5,347 nt of DNA from Pseudomonadota bacterium (GTDB lineage Bacteria > Pseudomonadota > Gammaproteobacteria > Burkholderiales > Burkholderiaceae_C), in NCBI GenBank assembly GCA_030918015.1, contig JAUPTP010000204.1, positions 1 through 5,347 on the forward strand, in the 5' to 3' direction. Below, piece after piece: positions 1-5,347 of the stretch (its first letter is position 1; every line of letters starts with the position of its first letter). Both the position numbers and the translations under genes were made by a program. The notes below the pieces were generated by a model, which made no database searches, had not been told where the DNA came from, and saw only the letters and a list, made by a program, of their open reading frames with translations.

Positions 1-1
1 G

Positions 2-394
2 GCCGGCGCGGCGCTGTTCTCGGGCCCCTACAACGCGCGGCTGGAGGGCCTGGCGCGGGCGCAGTTCGGCATCGACACGCCCGACCCGCGCAACGAGGCC
101 TATTTCGGCCCCGATCCGGCCGACTGGGACGCCGCCAGCCTGGTCGACCACATCGACGCCGCGCCGCTGCCGCTGTGGATCAGCGTCGCCGAGCGCGACC
201 TGCTGCAGATGCAGGTGCAGGCCGGCGAGCTCTTCGCCCGGCTGGTCTCGCGCCACGGCTTCGCGCCGGAGCTGCGGCTGCTGCGCGAGCACAACCATTT
301 CTCGGCCGGCCACAGCTTCAACACCGCCGACGAGACGGTGAGCGCGCCGCTGGCCGATTTCGTGCGGCGCTGTGCCGCAGCCATCGGGCCCTGA
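2..394 (+). CDS. alpha/beta-hydrolase (esterase-like), C-terminal part only
   Basis: The reading frame is open from the left edge to a TGA at 392-394 and gives the last 130 residues of a protein whose start lies outside the window. The C-terminal half looks like a carboxylesterase/lipase-type alpha/beta-hydrolase. A strand ending PLPLWISVAERDLL (residues 55-68) carries the likely catalytic acid D66. It is followed by a helix, then a strand and the HNHFSAGH segment, where H99 (or H97) is the likely catalytic histidine. The nucleophile elbow (G-x-S-x-G) would lie upstream and is not visible, so activity cannot be confirmed. The substrate is unknown; small esters or N-formyl amides are typical of similar proteins. 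GC is high (about 70% in one sampled line). The next gene starts 45 bases downstream with no obvious terminator between, so the two may be cotranscribed. The fold is fairly sure, the reaction is not. Confidence 0.8.
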   Translation, partial: AGAALFSGPYNARLEGLARAQFGIDTPDPRNEAYFGPDPADWDAASLVDHIDAAPLPLWISVAERDLLQMQVQAGELFARLVSRHGFAPELRLLREHNHFSAGHSFNTADETVSAPLADFVRRCAAAIGP

Positions 395-439
395 GCCCGG
401 ACGCCTTTCCCCCACAAGAGAGAACGAGGAGACATTGCC

Positions 440-1255
440 ATGAACCGTGGTCACGACCTGCGGGCGCTTGCGCTCGCCCTGACGATGCTGCCGCTGCTGC
501 CGGCTCACGCCGCCGACTGGAGCGACACCAGTGTGCAGCTGCGCCAGGGCCGTCGCTTCACCGAGCCCAACATCTCCGAGCCGATCGCCAAGACGGTGCT
601 CAACCTGACCCACGTCAGTGGTGACCGGCTGGGTGCCAACCTGCTGCTGGCCGACGTGCTCAAGTCCGACGGTAACGACCCCGCTACCGGCGGTGGCGGC
701 GGCGCCCAGGAAGCCTATGTCATCGTCCAGCGTACCCTGTCGCTGCCGGCGATCAGTGCCCAGGCGATCGGCGCTGGTCCGTTCAAGGATCTGTCGCTGG
801 CGGCACGGCTGGACCTCAATACCAAGAACGTGCCTTTCGCTCCCCAGGTACGTAAGCTGCGCCTGGGTCTGGAGGCAGCGCTGCCGGTGAGCGCCGGCTT
901 CTGGAATATCGGTCTGCACCTTTACGACGAGCGCAACCACAACGGCATCGTCGGGCGCCACGTGCACTTCGACCGCACCTGGGCGGCCTCGAGCACCTGG
1001 GCGATTCCGGTCGGCCCCGGCATCACCTTCGGCGGCCTGCTGGACCTCACCGGAACGAAAGGGCGTGACGGCTTCGGCGCCTCGACGCGGCCAGAATTGC
1101 TGGCGCGCGCCACGCTGATGTTCGACGTCGGAAGTCGTGCGCTGCAGGCCGGCTTTGGCTACGAGGGTTGGCGTAACAAGTATGGCAACAACGACGGCCA
1201 GGTCGTCGGCAGCCGCCAGGACGCTGTGATGCTGCTTGCGCAATACCACTTTTAA
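440..1255 (+). CDS. outer-membrane beta-barrel ('outer envelope protein', possibly Tsx-like)
   Basis: This encodes a complete 271-residue secreted protein. The start is supported by AGGAGA at 427-432, seven bases before the ATG. Residues 1-25 form a signal peptide: a hydrophobic run around residues 9-20, then PAHA-AD with cleavage after A24 or A25. The mature part has alternating polar/hydrophobic strands separated by turns and ends in a strand closing with YHF. A terminal phenylalanine with hydrophobic residues at alternate positions is the signal recognised by the BAM assembly machinery. The opening WSDTSVQLRQGRRFTEPN, the NLTHVSGDRLGANLLL segment and a glycine run at residues 84-88 followed by AQEAYV match my memory of Burkholderiales proteins annotated 'outer envelope protein', some related to Tsx nucleoside channels. 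The family assignment is from memory. A solute-channel role is an inference and the substrate is unknown. Confidence 0.75.
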   Translation: MNRGHDLRALALALTMLPLLPAHAADWSDTSVQLRQGRRFTEPNISEPIAKTVLNLTHVSGDRLGANLLLADVLKSDGNDPATGGGGGAQEAYVIVQRTLSLPAISAQAIGAGPFKDLSLAARLDLNTKNVPFAPQVRKLRLGLEAALPVSAGFWNIGLHLYDERNHNGIVGRHVHFDRTWAASSTWAIPVGPGITFGGLLDLTGTKGRDGFGASTRPELLARATLMFDVGSRALQAGFGYEGWRNKYGNNDGQVVGSRQDAVMLLAQYHF

Positions 1256-1420
1256 GCGTGTACACACGATCTTCTACGCACCAGCAGCATAAATGCGGTG
1301 AAAGAGCTGCAGGCGGGTGTCGATCCAGCGCTCGCAGTTCCTTCACCGGCACCGTTCTTGGCTCTCCAAGTGAAGCTGGGCTCGACGATCCAGCGTAAAT
1401 CCACCATGTCAGACAGTACA

Positions 1421-1438
1421 TCAGGATCCTCAGGATCC
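1421..1438 (+). repeat. 9-base tandem duplication TCAGGATCC x2
   Basis: Two perfect adjacent copies of TCAGGATCC (1421-1429 and 1430-1438) lie three bases before the GH3 ribosome binding site. It looks like a simple replication-slippage duplication in the 5' untranslated region. Copy number could alter spacing or structure near the Shine-Dalgarno sequence, but no function is evident. Confidence 0.8.
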
Positions 1439-1440
1439 AT

Positions 1441-1446
1441 AGGAGA
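1441..1446 (+). promoter_or_regulatory. ribosome binding site fixing the GH3 start
   Basis: AGGAGA sits four bases before the ATG at 1451. It marks that codon as the start rather than the in-frame GTG at 1298, which has no comparable site and would put 51 residues in front of a canonical lipoprotein signal peptide. Confidence 0.8.
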
Positions 1447-1450
1447 CAAC

Positions 1451-3628
1451 ATGAATTTCAAACCGATGCCCAGCCGTGCCAAGCTAGCCGCTACATGCAT
1501 AGCGCTAGGCACATTGACTGTCGCTGGCTGCGGAGGCGGAGGCTCTGCAGATGACTCGTCTGCTCCACGCATGACCCAACCCATCCTGAGCGCTCGAACC
1601 AAGGCCATCCTCACTGTTGATGGCTACCAGTTCCGCGATTCCAACGGCAGCGGCACCCTGGATCCCTACGAAGACTGGCGTCTGAGTATGGACCAGCGTG
1701 TGCAGGATCTCGTTGCCCGGATGACGGTCGACGAAAAAGCAGGCATGCTGCTGATCGACACACTCAATGCTCCAGTCGCGCCCAGCACAATCTCCAGCAC
1801 TAACGCCGAGCGCTTTATCAACACCGAGAAGATGACGCGCTTCATCTTCCGCAACGCGGTGCAGTTGGACTCGACCACGCTGGTCAGCCCGCAAGCTGCT
1901 GCCGAGTTCACCAATGCGGTCCAATCCATGGCCGAGGCAACGCGGCTGGGCATTCCTGTCATCTTCAAGTCCAACGCGCGCAACCACTACGATCGCAGTG
2001 CGCGTCAAGGAATCAACGAGCCTGCGGGTTCGTTTTCGCAGTGGCCCAAGGAGCCGGGTCTCGCTGCAATCCGTGACATGGATCTCATCCGCGATTTCGG
2101 TCAGACCATCGGCGCGGAGTGGGCCGCCATCGGGTTGCGTGGTGCCTATGCCTACATGGCCGATACGGCCACTGAGCCGCGTTGGTTTCGCGTACACGAG
2201 GTCTTCAGCGAGGATGCCGACCTGAACGCCAGCATCATGACGAACTTGGTCGGTGGCATGCAGGGCGGACCTGTGACGCCGACGACAAAGGTGGCGATGA
2301 CGATCAAGCACTTTCCTGGCGGCGGCCCCGCTGCGGGTGGCCTTGATGCGCACTACACCTTCGGCAAGTACGCCAGTTATTCAGGTGGCCGCTTCGGCGA
2401 TCACCTCAAGCCGTTCAAGGCGGCCATCGATGCTGGCGTGTCGGCGATCATGCCTTACTACAGCGTGCCGCAGGCTCTCTCGTATGGCAACACCACTTTT
2501 CAGGAGGTGGGCTTCGCATTCAATCGACAGGCGGTGACGGATCTGATGAAGACACAGTTGGGCTTCAAGGGCTACGTCAACTCCGATACCGGCATCATCA
2601 CGCAGCGTGCCTGGGGACTCGAGAGCAAGACCACGCAGGAACGTATCGCGGCCGCGATCAACGCAGGTACCGACGTGCTATCTGGCTTCAACAGCAAGCA
2701 GACCGTGATCGATGTGCTGAATGCCGGTCTCGTTACCTCCGCACGACTCGACGAGGCGGTGACGTCGCTACTGAAGGAGCAGTTCGCGCTGGGTCTGTTC
2801 GAGAACCCTTACGTGGACGCTACCGCAGCCAACAGCATTGTTGGCAAACCGGAGTTCTTGGCCAAGGCACTGGATGCCCAGCGTCGCTCGCTTACATTGC
2901 TGAAGAACGATGCCGCGTTGCCCATGCGCACGCCCACGGCGGCCAATCCAGTGCGGCTGTACACCATCAACCTCAACAGCGACATCATTGGAAGCACAGC
3001 CTACGGTGGCTACCAGGTGACCACAGGTGACCGCACGACCGCCAACGGCAACACTCGCGCGGCTGTACCTGATGGCACGGACTATGCAGTGGTCCGCGTT
3101 GAAGTCTCCAATTCCTCAAGTGCTTACCGCAGCAGCGATCCTCTCACCGGCGCCAACCCGACCTACCTCAATCCACGCACGGGCCAGACCTGGGGTGCGC
3201 AGGATGCTGCAGGTATCGACAACGGACTCACTTTTGGTGGCGCTTACCCCTGGGAGGTCGATTTCCTCGACTTCTCACGCATGGCCACGGCGCAGTCGTG
3301 GCGTATTTCTCCCTCGCTGCCCGACATCCAAGCAACTCTCTCGGAGGCTCACGCAGTCGGTGCCAAGGTCGTGCTCAGCATCTACTTCCGCCAGCCCTAT
3401 GTTCTCGACAATGCCAGCGGACTTCGCCAAGCCGATGCGATCATCGCCAATTACGGCGTGAGTGACACTGCCTTGATGGATGTGCTGACAGGCAAAGCCA
3501 AGCCGCAGGGCAAGCTGCCGTGGGCGCTGGCCAATAAGGCGTCGGCCGTGGCGACGCAAGATCCAGATGCCCCCGGCTACGCGCCGGCCGACACGCTGTA
3601 TCCGTTCGGGCATGGACTAACGTACTGA
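1451..3628 (+). CDS. glycoside hydrolase family 3 lipoprotein (beta-glucosidase-like)
   Basis: This encodes 725 residues when started at ATG 1451. Residues 1-27 form a lipoprotein signal: basic start, hydrophobic core, lipobox V-A-G-C27, then a Gly/Ser tether, so the enzyme should be membrane-anchored in the periplasm or on the cell surface. An EF-hand-like loop follows (D63, N65, S67, T69, D71, E74), then the barrel: RMTVDEKAGML (90-100), FKSNARNHYDRS (172-183), EPRWFRVHEVFSED (242-255), IKHFPGGGP (285-293; K286, H287) and GFKGYVNSDTG, where D379 is the expected nucleophile. The C-terminal alpha/beta domain begins near LLKND (483-487) and the protein ends in YPFGHGLTY. GH3 enzymes are retaining exo-hydrolases, typically of beta-glucosides. 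No fibronectin-III-like domain follows, unlike many beta-glucosidases. GC is lower than in the flanks, and early codons include CTA and ATA. The exact substrate and acid/base residue cannot be read from the sequence. Confidence 0.93.
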   Translation: MNFKPMPSRAKLAATCIALGTLTVAGCGGGGSADDSSAPRMTQPILSARTKAILTVDGYQFRDSNGSGTLDPYEDWRLSMDQRVQDLVARMTVDEKAGMLLIDTLNAPVAPSTISSTNAERFINTEKMTRFIFRNAVQLDSTTLVSPQAAAEFTNAVQSMAEATRLGIPVIFKSNARNHYDRSARQGINEPAGSFSQWPKEPGLAAIRDMDLIRDFGQTIGAEWAAIGLRGAYAYMADTATEPRWFRVHEVFSEDADLNASIMTNLVGGMQGGPVTPTTKVAMTIKHFPGGGPAAGGLDAHYTFGKYASYSGGRFGDHLKPFKAAIDAGVSAIMPYYSVPQALSYGNTTFQEVGFAFNRQAVTDLMKTQLGFKGYVNSDTGIITQRAWGLESKTTQERIAAAINAGTDVLSGFNSKQTVIDVLNAGLVTSARLDEAVTSLLKEQFALGLFENPYVDATAANSIVGKPEFLAKALDAQRRSLTLLKNDAALPMRTPTAANPVRLYTINLNSDIIGSTAYGGYQVTTGDRTTANGNTRAAVPDGTDYAVVRVEVSNSSSAYRSSDPLTGANPTYLNPRTGQTWGAQDAAGIDNGLTFGGAYPWEVDFLDFSRMATAQSWRISPSLPDIQATLSEAHAVGAKVVLSIYFRQPYVLDNASGLRQADAIIANYGVSDTALMDVLTGKAKPQGKLPWALANKASAVATQDPDAPGYAPADTLYPFGHGLTY

Positions 3629-3636
3629 CTACCGAA

Positions 3637-3676
3637 CAGTCGGCTGGCTGAAGATCAGCTCATCAGCCAGCCGCTG
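3637..3676. terminator. hairpin shared by the convergent GH3 and LysR genes
   Basis: A perfect 11-bp stem, CGGCTGGCTGA (3641-3651) with TCAGCCAGCCG (3663-3673), encloses an 11-base loop. CAG (3637-3639) and CTG (3674-3676) can extend it past a single bulged T. It begins 12 bases after the GH3 stop, and its right arm contains the LysR stop codon and last codons, so it can act in both directions. There is no T-tract on either side, so it is not a textbook intrinsic terminator; it may instead slow polymerase or protect 3' ends. Confidence 0.7.
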
Positions 3677-4565
3677 ACACTGGCGCCGCCCTGAGCATCA
3701 GATCCACCAGATGCTCGGCCGCTGGCGTCAGCGGCAGGTCGGTGCGGTGCACCAGCACGATGTCGGGCGCAGGCAGCTCCTCGGCGACCTCGATGACCTG
3801 CAGCGCCTCGCCGACCGGCGAGTAGTCGCGCCACTGTCGCGGCAGCATGGCCAGCAGGTCGGTGCTGGCCAGCGCGACCATCAGCGACAGCGCACTGCCG
3901 GCCTGCAGCTGGATGCGCGGCGCAGACAGTCCGTGACGAGCGAACAGCGCCGCCAGATCATCCTCGGCGCGGTAGTCGAGCGAGGGCGTGGCCCAGTCCA
4001 GCCCCGCCAGCTCGGCCAGCGAGCGTGCGTGGCGATGCGGATGGCCGCGCCGCGCCACCACCGCACGCTGGTTCTGGAACAGCGTGCGCACCGTCAGCCC
4101 CGGGCCCGGCGGCTTCTGGGGCGAGGCGCCCAGATAGAAGTCGATCCGGCCCTCGCGCAGTGCGCCCTCGAGCGCCGGGAAAAGACCTTCGATCAGCTGC
4201 AGCCGCACGCCCGGATGGCGGCGCCGGAAGGCCGGCAGCGCCGAGGGCAGCATGCCCACATGGGGCATGATCGACAGCGCCGCCACCACCGTGCCGCCGC
4301 CGTCGCCATGCGCCTGGCGCAGCTCGTCGCGGGCGCGCTCCAGGTCGCGCACGATCTGGTGCACCCGGCGGTGAAAGGCCAGCCCGGCCGGGGTCAGCGT
4401 CATGCCGCGCGGCCCGCGCTCGAACAGCGGCGCGCCCAGCTCCTGTTCCAGCGCACGCACGCTGCGGGTCAGCAGCGGCTGGGCCATGCCGAGATGGCGG
4501 GCGGCCGCCCTCAGGCTGCCGTGGTCGACGATCGCGATCAGGTCGCGCAGCTGGGCCAGCTTCAT
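3663..4565 (-). CDS. LysR-type transcriptional regulator
   Basis: This encodes 300 residues, the usual length for the family. The N-terminal winged helix-turn-helix is clear: MKLAQLRDLIAIVDHGSL, a recognition region around residues 17-36 (AAARHLGMAQPLLTRSV), then LEQELGAPLFER and the wing with LTPAG. A linker helix (about 62-88) leads to the periplasmic-binding-protein-like effector domain (about 91-294), starting VVAALSIMPHVGMLP and including RIDFYLGA. The effector half recalls the GbpR/TsaR-like branch, but that is an impression. The ATG at 4565 is preceded by only a weak purine-rich site (GACGAGA). The gene is divergent from a Bug-type receptor gene and convergent with the GH3 gene. It most likely controls the receptor and itself through the intergenic dyads; control of GH3 is possible but unsupported. 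The effector is unknown. Confidence 0.97.
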   Translation of the reverse strand: MKLAQLRDLIAIVDHGSLRAAARHLGMAQPLLTRSVRALEQELGAPLFERGPRGMTLTPAGLAFHRRVHQIVRDLERARDELRQAHGDGGGTVVAALSIMPHVGMLPSALPAFRRRHPGVRLQLIEGLFPALEGALREGRIDFYLGASPQKPPGPGLTVRTLFQNQRAVVARRGHPHRHARSLAELAGLDWATPSLDYRAEDDLAALFARHGLSAPRIQLQAGSALSLMVALASTDLLAMLPRQWRDYSPVGEALQVIEVAEELPAPDIVLVHRTDLPLTPAAEHLVDLMLRAAPVSAAG

Positions 4566-4591
4566 CCGGGGTCTCGTCCGTCTTGTCTTCA

Positions 4592-4612
4592 GTGATGCCT
4601 GGAATGTATCGC
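4592..4612. promoter_or_regulatory. putative LysR operator, recognition site (GAT-N11-ATC)
   Basis: GTGAT, eleven bases, then ATCGC form an imperfect dyad (four of five arm positions match). The inner bases give T4596-N11-A4608, the T-N11-A signature of LysR-family binding sites. Its centre is about 37 bases upstream of the LysR start codon, which suits autorepression. Assignment is by motif and position only. Confidence 0.5.
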
Positions 4613-4624
4613 CCGGATTTTTCT

Positions 4625-4644
4625 GCGATCTTCCCGGTTATCCC
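4625..4644. promoter_or_regulatory. putative LysR operator, activation site (GAT-N10-ATC)
   Basis: GCGAT, ten bases, then ATCCC form a second dyad with the same GAT/ATC half-sites but a spacer one base shorter. Its centre is about 32.5 bases from that of the first dyad, roughly three helical turns, on the receptor side. A strong recognition site plus a weaker activation site nearer the target promoter is the known arrangement for many LysR regulators. Confidence 0.4.
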
Positions 4645-4722
4645 TGAGCGGAAGAACATGCGTCGCAGGCACCCGCCGAGGTGCCACCCCCATGACCCGG
4701 CCTGCGGACCGGGCGACTCAGG
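4643..4722 (+). promoter_or_regulatory. possible structured leader over the receptor gene ribosome binding site
   Basis: Three inverted repeats are nested here. The outer stem pairs CCTGAGCG (4643-4650) with CG-A-CTCAGG (4714-4722), eight pairs with A4716 bulged, and covers bases 4720-4722 of the AGGAGA Shine-Dalgarno. Inside are GGCACC/GGTGCC (4668-4673/4680-4685, six-base loop) and CCCGG/CCGGG (4696-4700/4709-4713). The second hairpin ends directly beside the outer stem. It matches no riboswitch class I recognise. GC-rich DNA forms such stems by chance, and a transcript starting after 4650 would lack the outer stem. Confidence 0.3.
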
Positions 4723-4725
4723 AGA
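4720..4725 (+). promoter_or_regulatory. ribosome binding site fixing the receptor start
   Basis: AGGAGA lies five bases before ATG 4731. It favours that codon over the in-frame ATG at 4692, which has no such site and would add 13 polar residues ahead of the signal peptide. Confidence 0.8.
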
Positions 4726-4730
4726 CAGAC

Positions 4731-5347
4731 ATGGTGCAAAGACGCAGGATGCTGATGCAGGCCGCGGCGCTGGGTGCGGCGATCTGCAGCCCGGCCGCCC
4801 GGGCGCAGACGGACTATCCCAACCGCCCGGTGCGGCTGATCGTGCCCGCCGGTCCGGGCTCGGCGCCGGACGTGGTGGCGCGGCTGGTGGCCGAGCGGCT
4901 CGGCGCGCTGTGGGGCCGGGTGCTGATCGTCGACAACCGGCCCGGAGCGGGTGGCATTCCCGGCATGTCGGCGCTGGCGCGCAGCACGCCCGACGGCTAC
5001 ACGCTGGGCTTCGTGCCGGCGGCGATGGCCACCATCACCCCGCTGCTGTTTCGCCAGCCGCAGTTCAGCCTCGACAGCGACCTGGTGCCGGTGGCCACGC
5101 TGGCCACCAGCCCGCTGCTGCTGGTCACGCCCGCGGCCAGCGGCGTGCGCACGCTGGGCGAGTTCGCCCGCGCCAGCCAGGCCAAGGGCGGGCGGGCCAA
5201 CTTCGCCGCGCCCCAGACCGGCTCGCTGCCGCATCTGGCCGGCGAGATGGTCAACCGGCTTGGCCGCATGAACCTGTTCACCGTGCCTTACCCGGCGCCA
5301 CCGGCCGCGGTCAGCGCGGTGCTCTCTGGCGATGCGGAGCTGACCGC
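4731..5347 (+). CDS. Bug/TctC-type tripartite tricarboxylate transporter receptor, N-terminal part
   Basis: This is the first 205 codons of a gene that runs off the right edge; the family usually has about 320-330 residues, so the last third is missing. Residues 1-25 form a signal peptide (MVQRRRMLMQ, hydrophobic core, ARA cleavage site before Q26); the arginine cluster is only loosely Tat-like. The mature start, YPNRPVRLIVPAGPGSAPD, is the family hallmark: the first strand, then a loop that contacts the ligand carboxylate. It continues with VVARLVAERL, VDNRPGAGG and TPDGYTLGF, then a second-lobe segment with GSLPHLAGEM. These periplasmic proteins bind small carboxylates or amides. Many are orphan receptors without adjacent TctA/TctB membrane subunits; none is visible here, but the downstream side is not in the window. 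The divergent LysR gene is its likely regulator. The ligand cannot be predicted. Confidence 0.95.
   Translation, partial: MVQRRRMLMQAAALGAAICSPAARAQTDYPNRPVRLIVPAGPGSAPDVVARLVAERLGALWGRVLIVDNRPGAGGIPGMSALARSTPDGYTLGFVPAAMATITPLLFRQPQFSLDSDLVPVATLATSPLLLVTPAASGVRTLGEFARASQAKGGRANFAAPQTGSLPHLAGEMVNRLGRMNLFTVPYPAPPAAVSAVLSGDAELT

Larger units (their letters stand above)
1256..1450 (+). other. intergenic leader upstream of the GH3 gene
   Basis: This 195-base stretch lies between the barrel gene stop and the preferred GH3 start. It holds a short palindrome GTGTACAC (1258-1265), a small hairpin CTTGG-CTCT-CCAAG (1357-1370) and a 9-base tandem duplication near the 3' end. The GH3 frame is open through much of it, back to a GTG at 1298, but I treat that as chance because the lipoprotein signal begins at 1451. 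No convincing -35/-10 pair or U-tract terminator was seen. Whether GH3 has its own promoter here or is read through from the barrel gene is unresolved. Confidence 0.5.

Noticed and set aside
1258..1265. Palindrome GTGTACAC just after the barrel gene stop
   Set aside because: Eight bases, no second copy nearby, no loop or T-tract; too short to call an operator or terminator.
1298..1450. A 51-codon N-terminal extension of the GH3 gene starting at GTG 1298
   Set aside because: No ribosome binding site precedes the GTG, and the extension would bury the lipoprotein signal peptide that starts at 1451.
1505..2353. A minus-strand open frame of 282 codons inside the GH3 gene
   Set aside because: It lies opposite conserved GH3 motifs, resembles no family and lacks a sensible start region.
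3014..3032. CAGGTGACC repeated twice with one base between, inside the GH3 gene
   Set aside because: The copies are read in different frames, give no protein repeat and are short enough to be chance.
3711..4595. A long plus-strand open frame of 294 codons opposite the LysR gene
   Set aside because: It is antisense to a clear LysR gene, its translation is rich in Arg, Gln and His with no recognisable fold, and high GC keeps opposite frames open.
3958..4659. A minus-strand open frame of 233 codons overlapping the LysR gene in another frame
   Set aside because: The translation is low-complexity Ala/Arg/Pro/Gly, typical of a shifted frame in GC-rich DNA; the LysR frame explains the region.
4692..4730. 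An alternative in-frame ATG for the receptor
   Set aside because: There is no Shine-Dalgarno before it, and the 13 added residues are polar and would precede a normal signal peptide.
4566..4730. Sigma-70 type -35/-10 promoters for the LysR and receptor genes
   Set aside because: Partial matches exist, but no hexamer pair with 16-18 base spacing was good enough on either strand to place a promoter.
4731..4805. Twin-arginine (Tat) export signal on the receptor
   Set aside because: The RRRML cluster is only loosely Tat-like, lacks the usual preceding S/T and phenylalanine, and basic signal-peptide starts are common among Bug receptors.
4638..5234. A minus-strand open frame of 198 codons opposite the receptor gene
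   Set aside because: Its product is rich in Arg, Gln and His without a fold, and the plus strand carries an unmistakable Bug-type receptor with signal peptide and ribosome binding site.
1..5347. Mobile elements, CRISPR arrays, tRNA/rRNA genes, phage or defence genes
   Set aside because: Reading both strands showed no transposase-like frame, no regularly spaced repeat, no tRNA-like cloverleaf and no defence protein motif.

Overview
The window looks like chromosomal DNA of a GC-rich betaproteobacterium, probably Burkholderiales (a Comamonadaceae/Sphaerotilus-Leptothrix-like lineage). The reasons are the strong G/C bias at third codon positions in the flanks, a Bug-type tripartite tricarboxylate transporter receptor beside a divergent LysR regulator (a very common Burkholderiales arrangement), and an outer-membrane protein resembling those annotated 'outer envelope protein' in that order. 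This is judged by eye, not by a database search.

Layout: (1) the C-terminal 130 residues of an alpha/beta-hydrolase (2-394, +); (2) a complete 271-aa secreted beta-barrel protein (440-1255, +), 45 bases downstream and possibly cotranscribed; (3) a 195-base gap; (4) a 725-aa glycoside hydrolase family 3 (GH3) lipoprotein (1451-3628, +); (5) a hairpin serving as shared terminator for the two convergent genes; (6) a LysR-type regulator (3663-4565, -); (7) a 165-base divergent control region with two adjacent GAT/ATC dyads that fit a LysR operator; (8) the first 205 codons of a Bug/TctC-type solute-binding receptor (4731-5347, +), running off the right edge.

There are two likely functional units. 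On the left, a beta-barrel and a lipid-anchored GH3 enzyme would suit uptake and periplasmic or surface hydrolysis of a glycoside, although nothing proves they share a substrate. On the right, the LysR protein probably controls the receptor gene and itself from the shared intergenic region. The GH3 gene has clearly lower GC than its neighbours (about 55% in two sampled lines, against 70-77% in sampled flanking lines) and uses codons such as CTA and ATA near its start, so it may have been acquired separately. I found no RNA gene, CRISPR array, insertion sequence or phage signature. Most of the window is recognisable; the most checkable new points are the paired LysR operator, a possible structured leader over the receptor's ribosome binding site, and the atypical active-site motif and calcium-loop-like segment of the GH3 enzyme.
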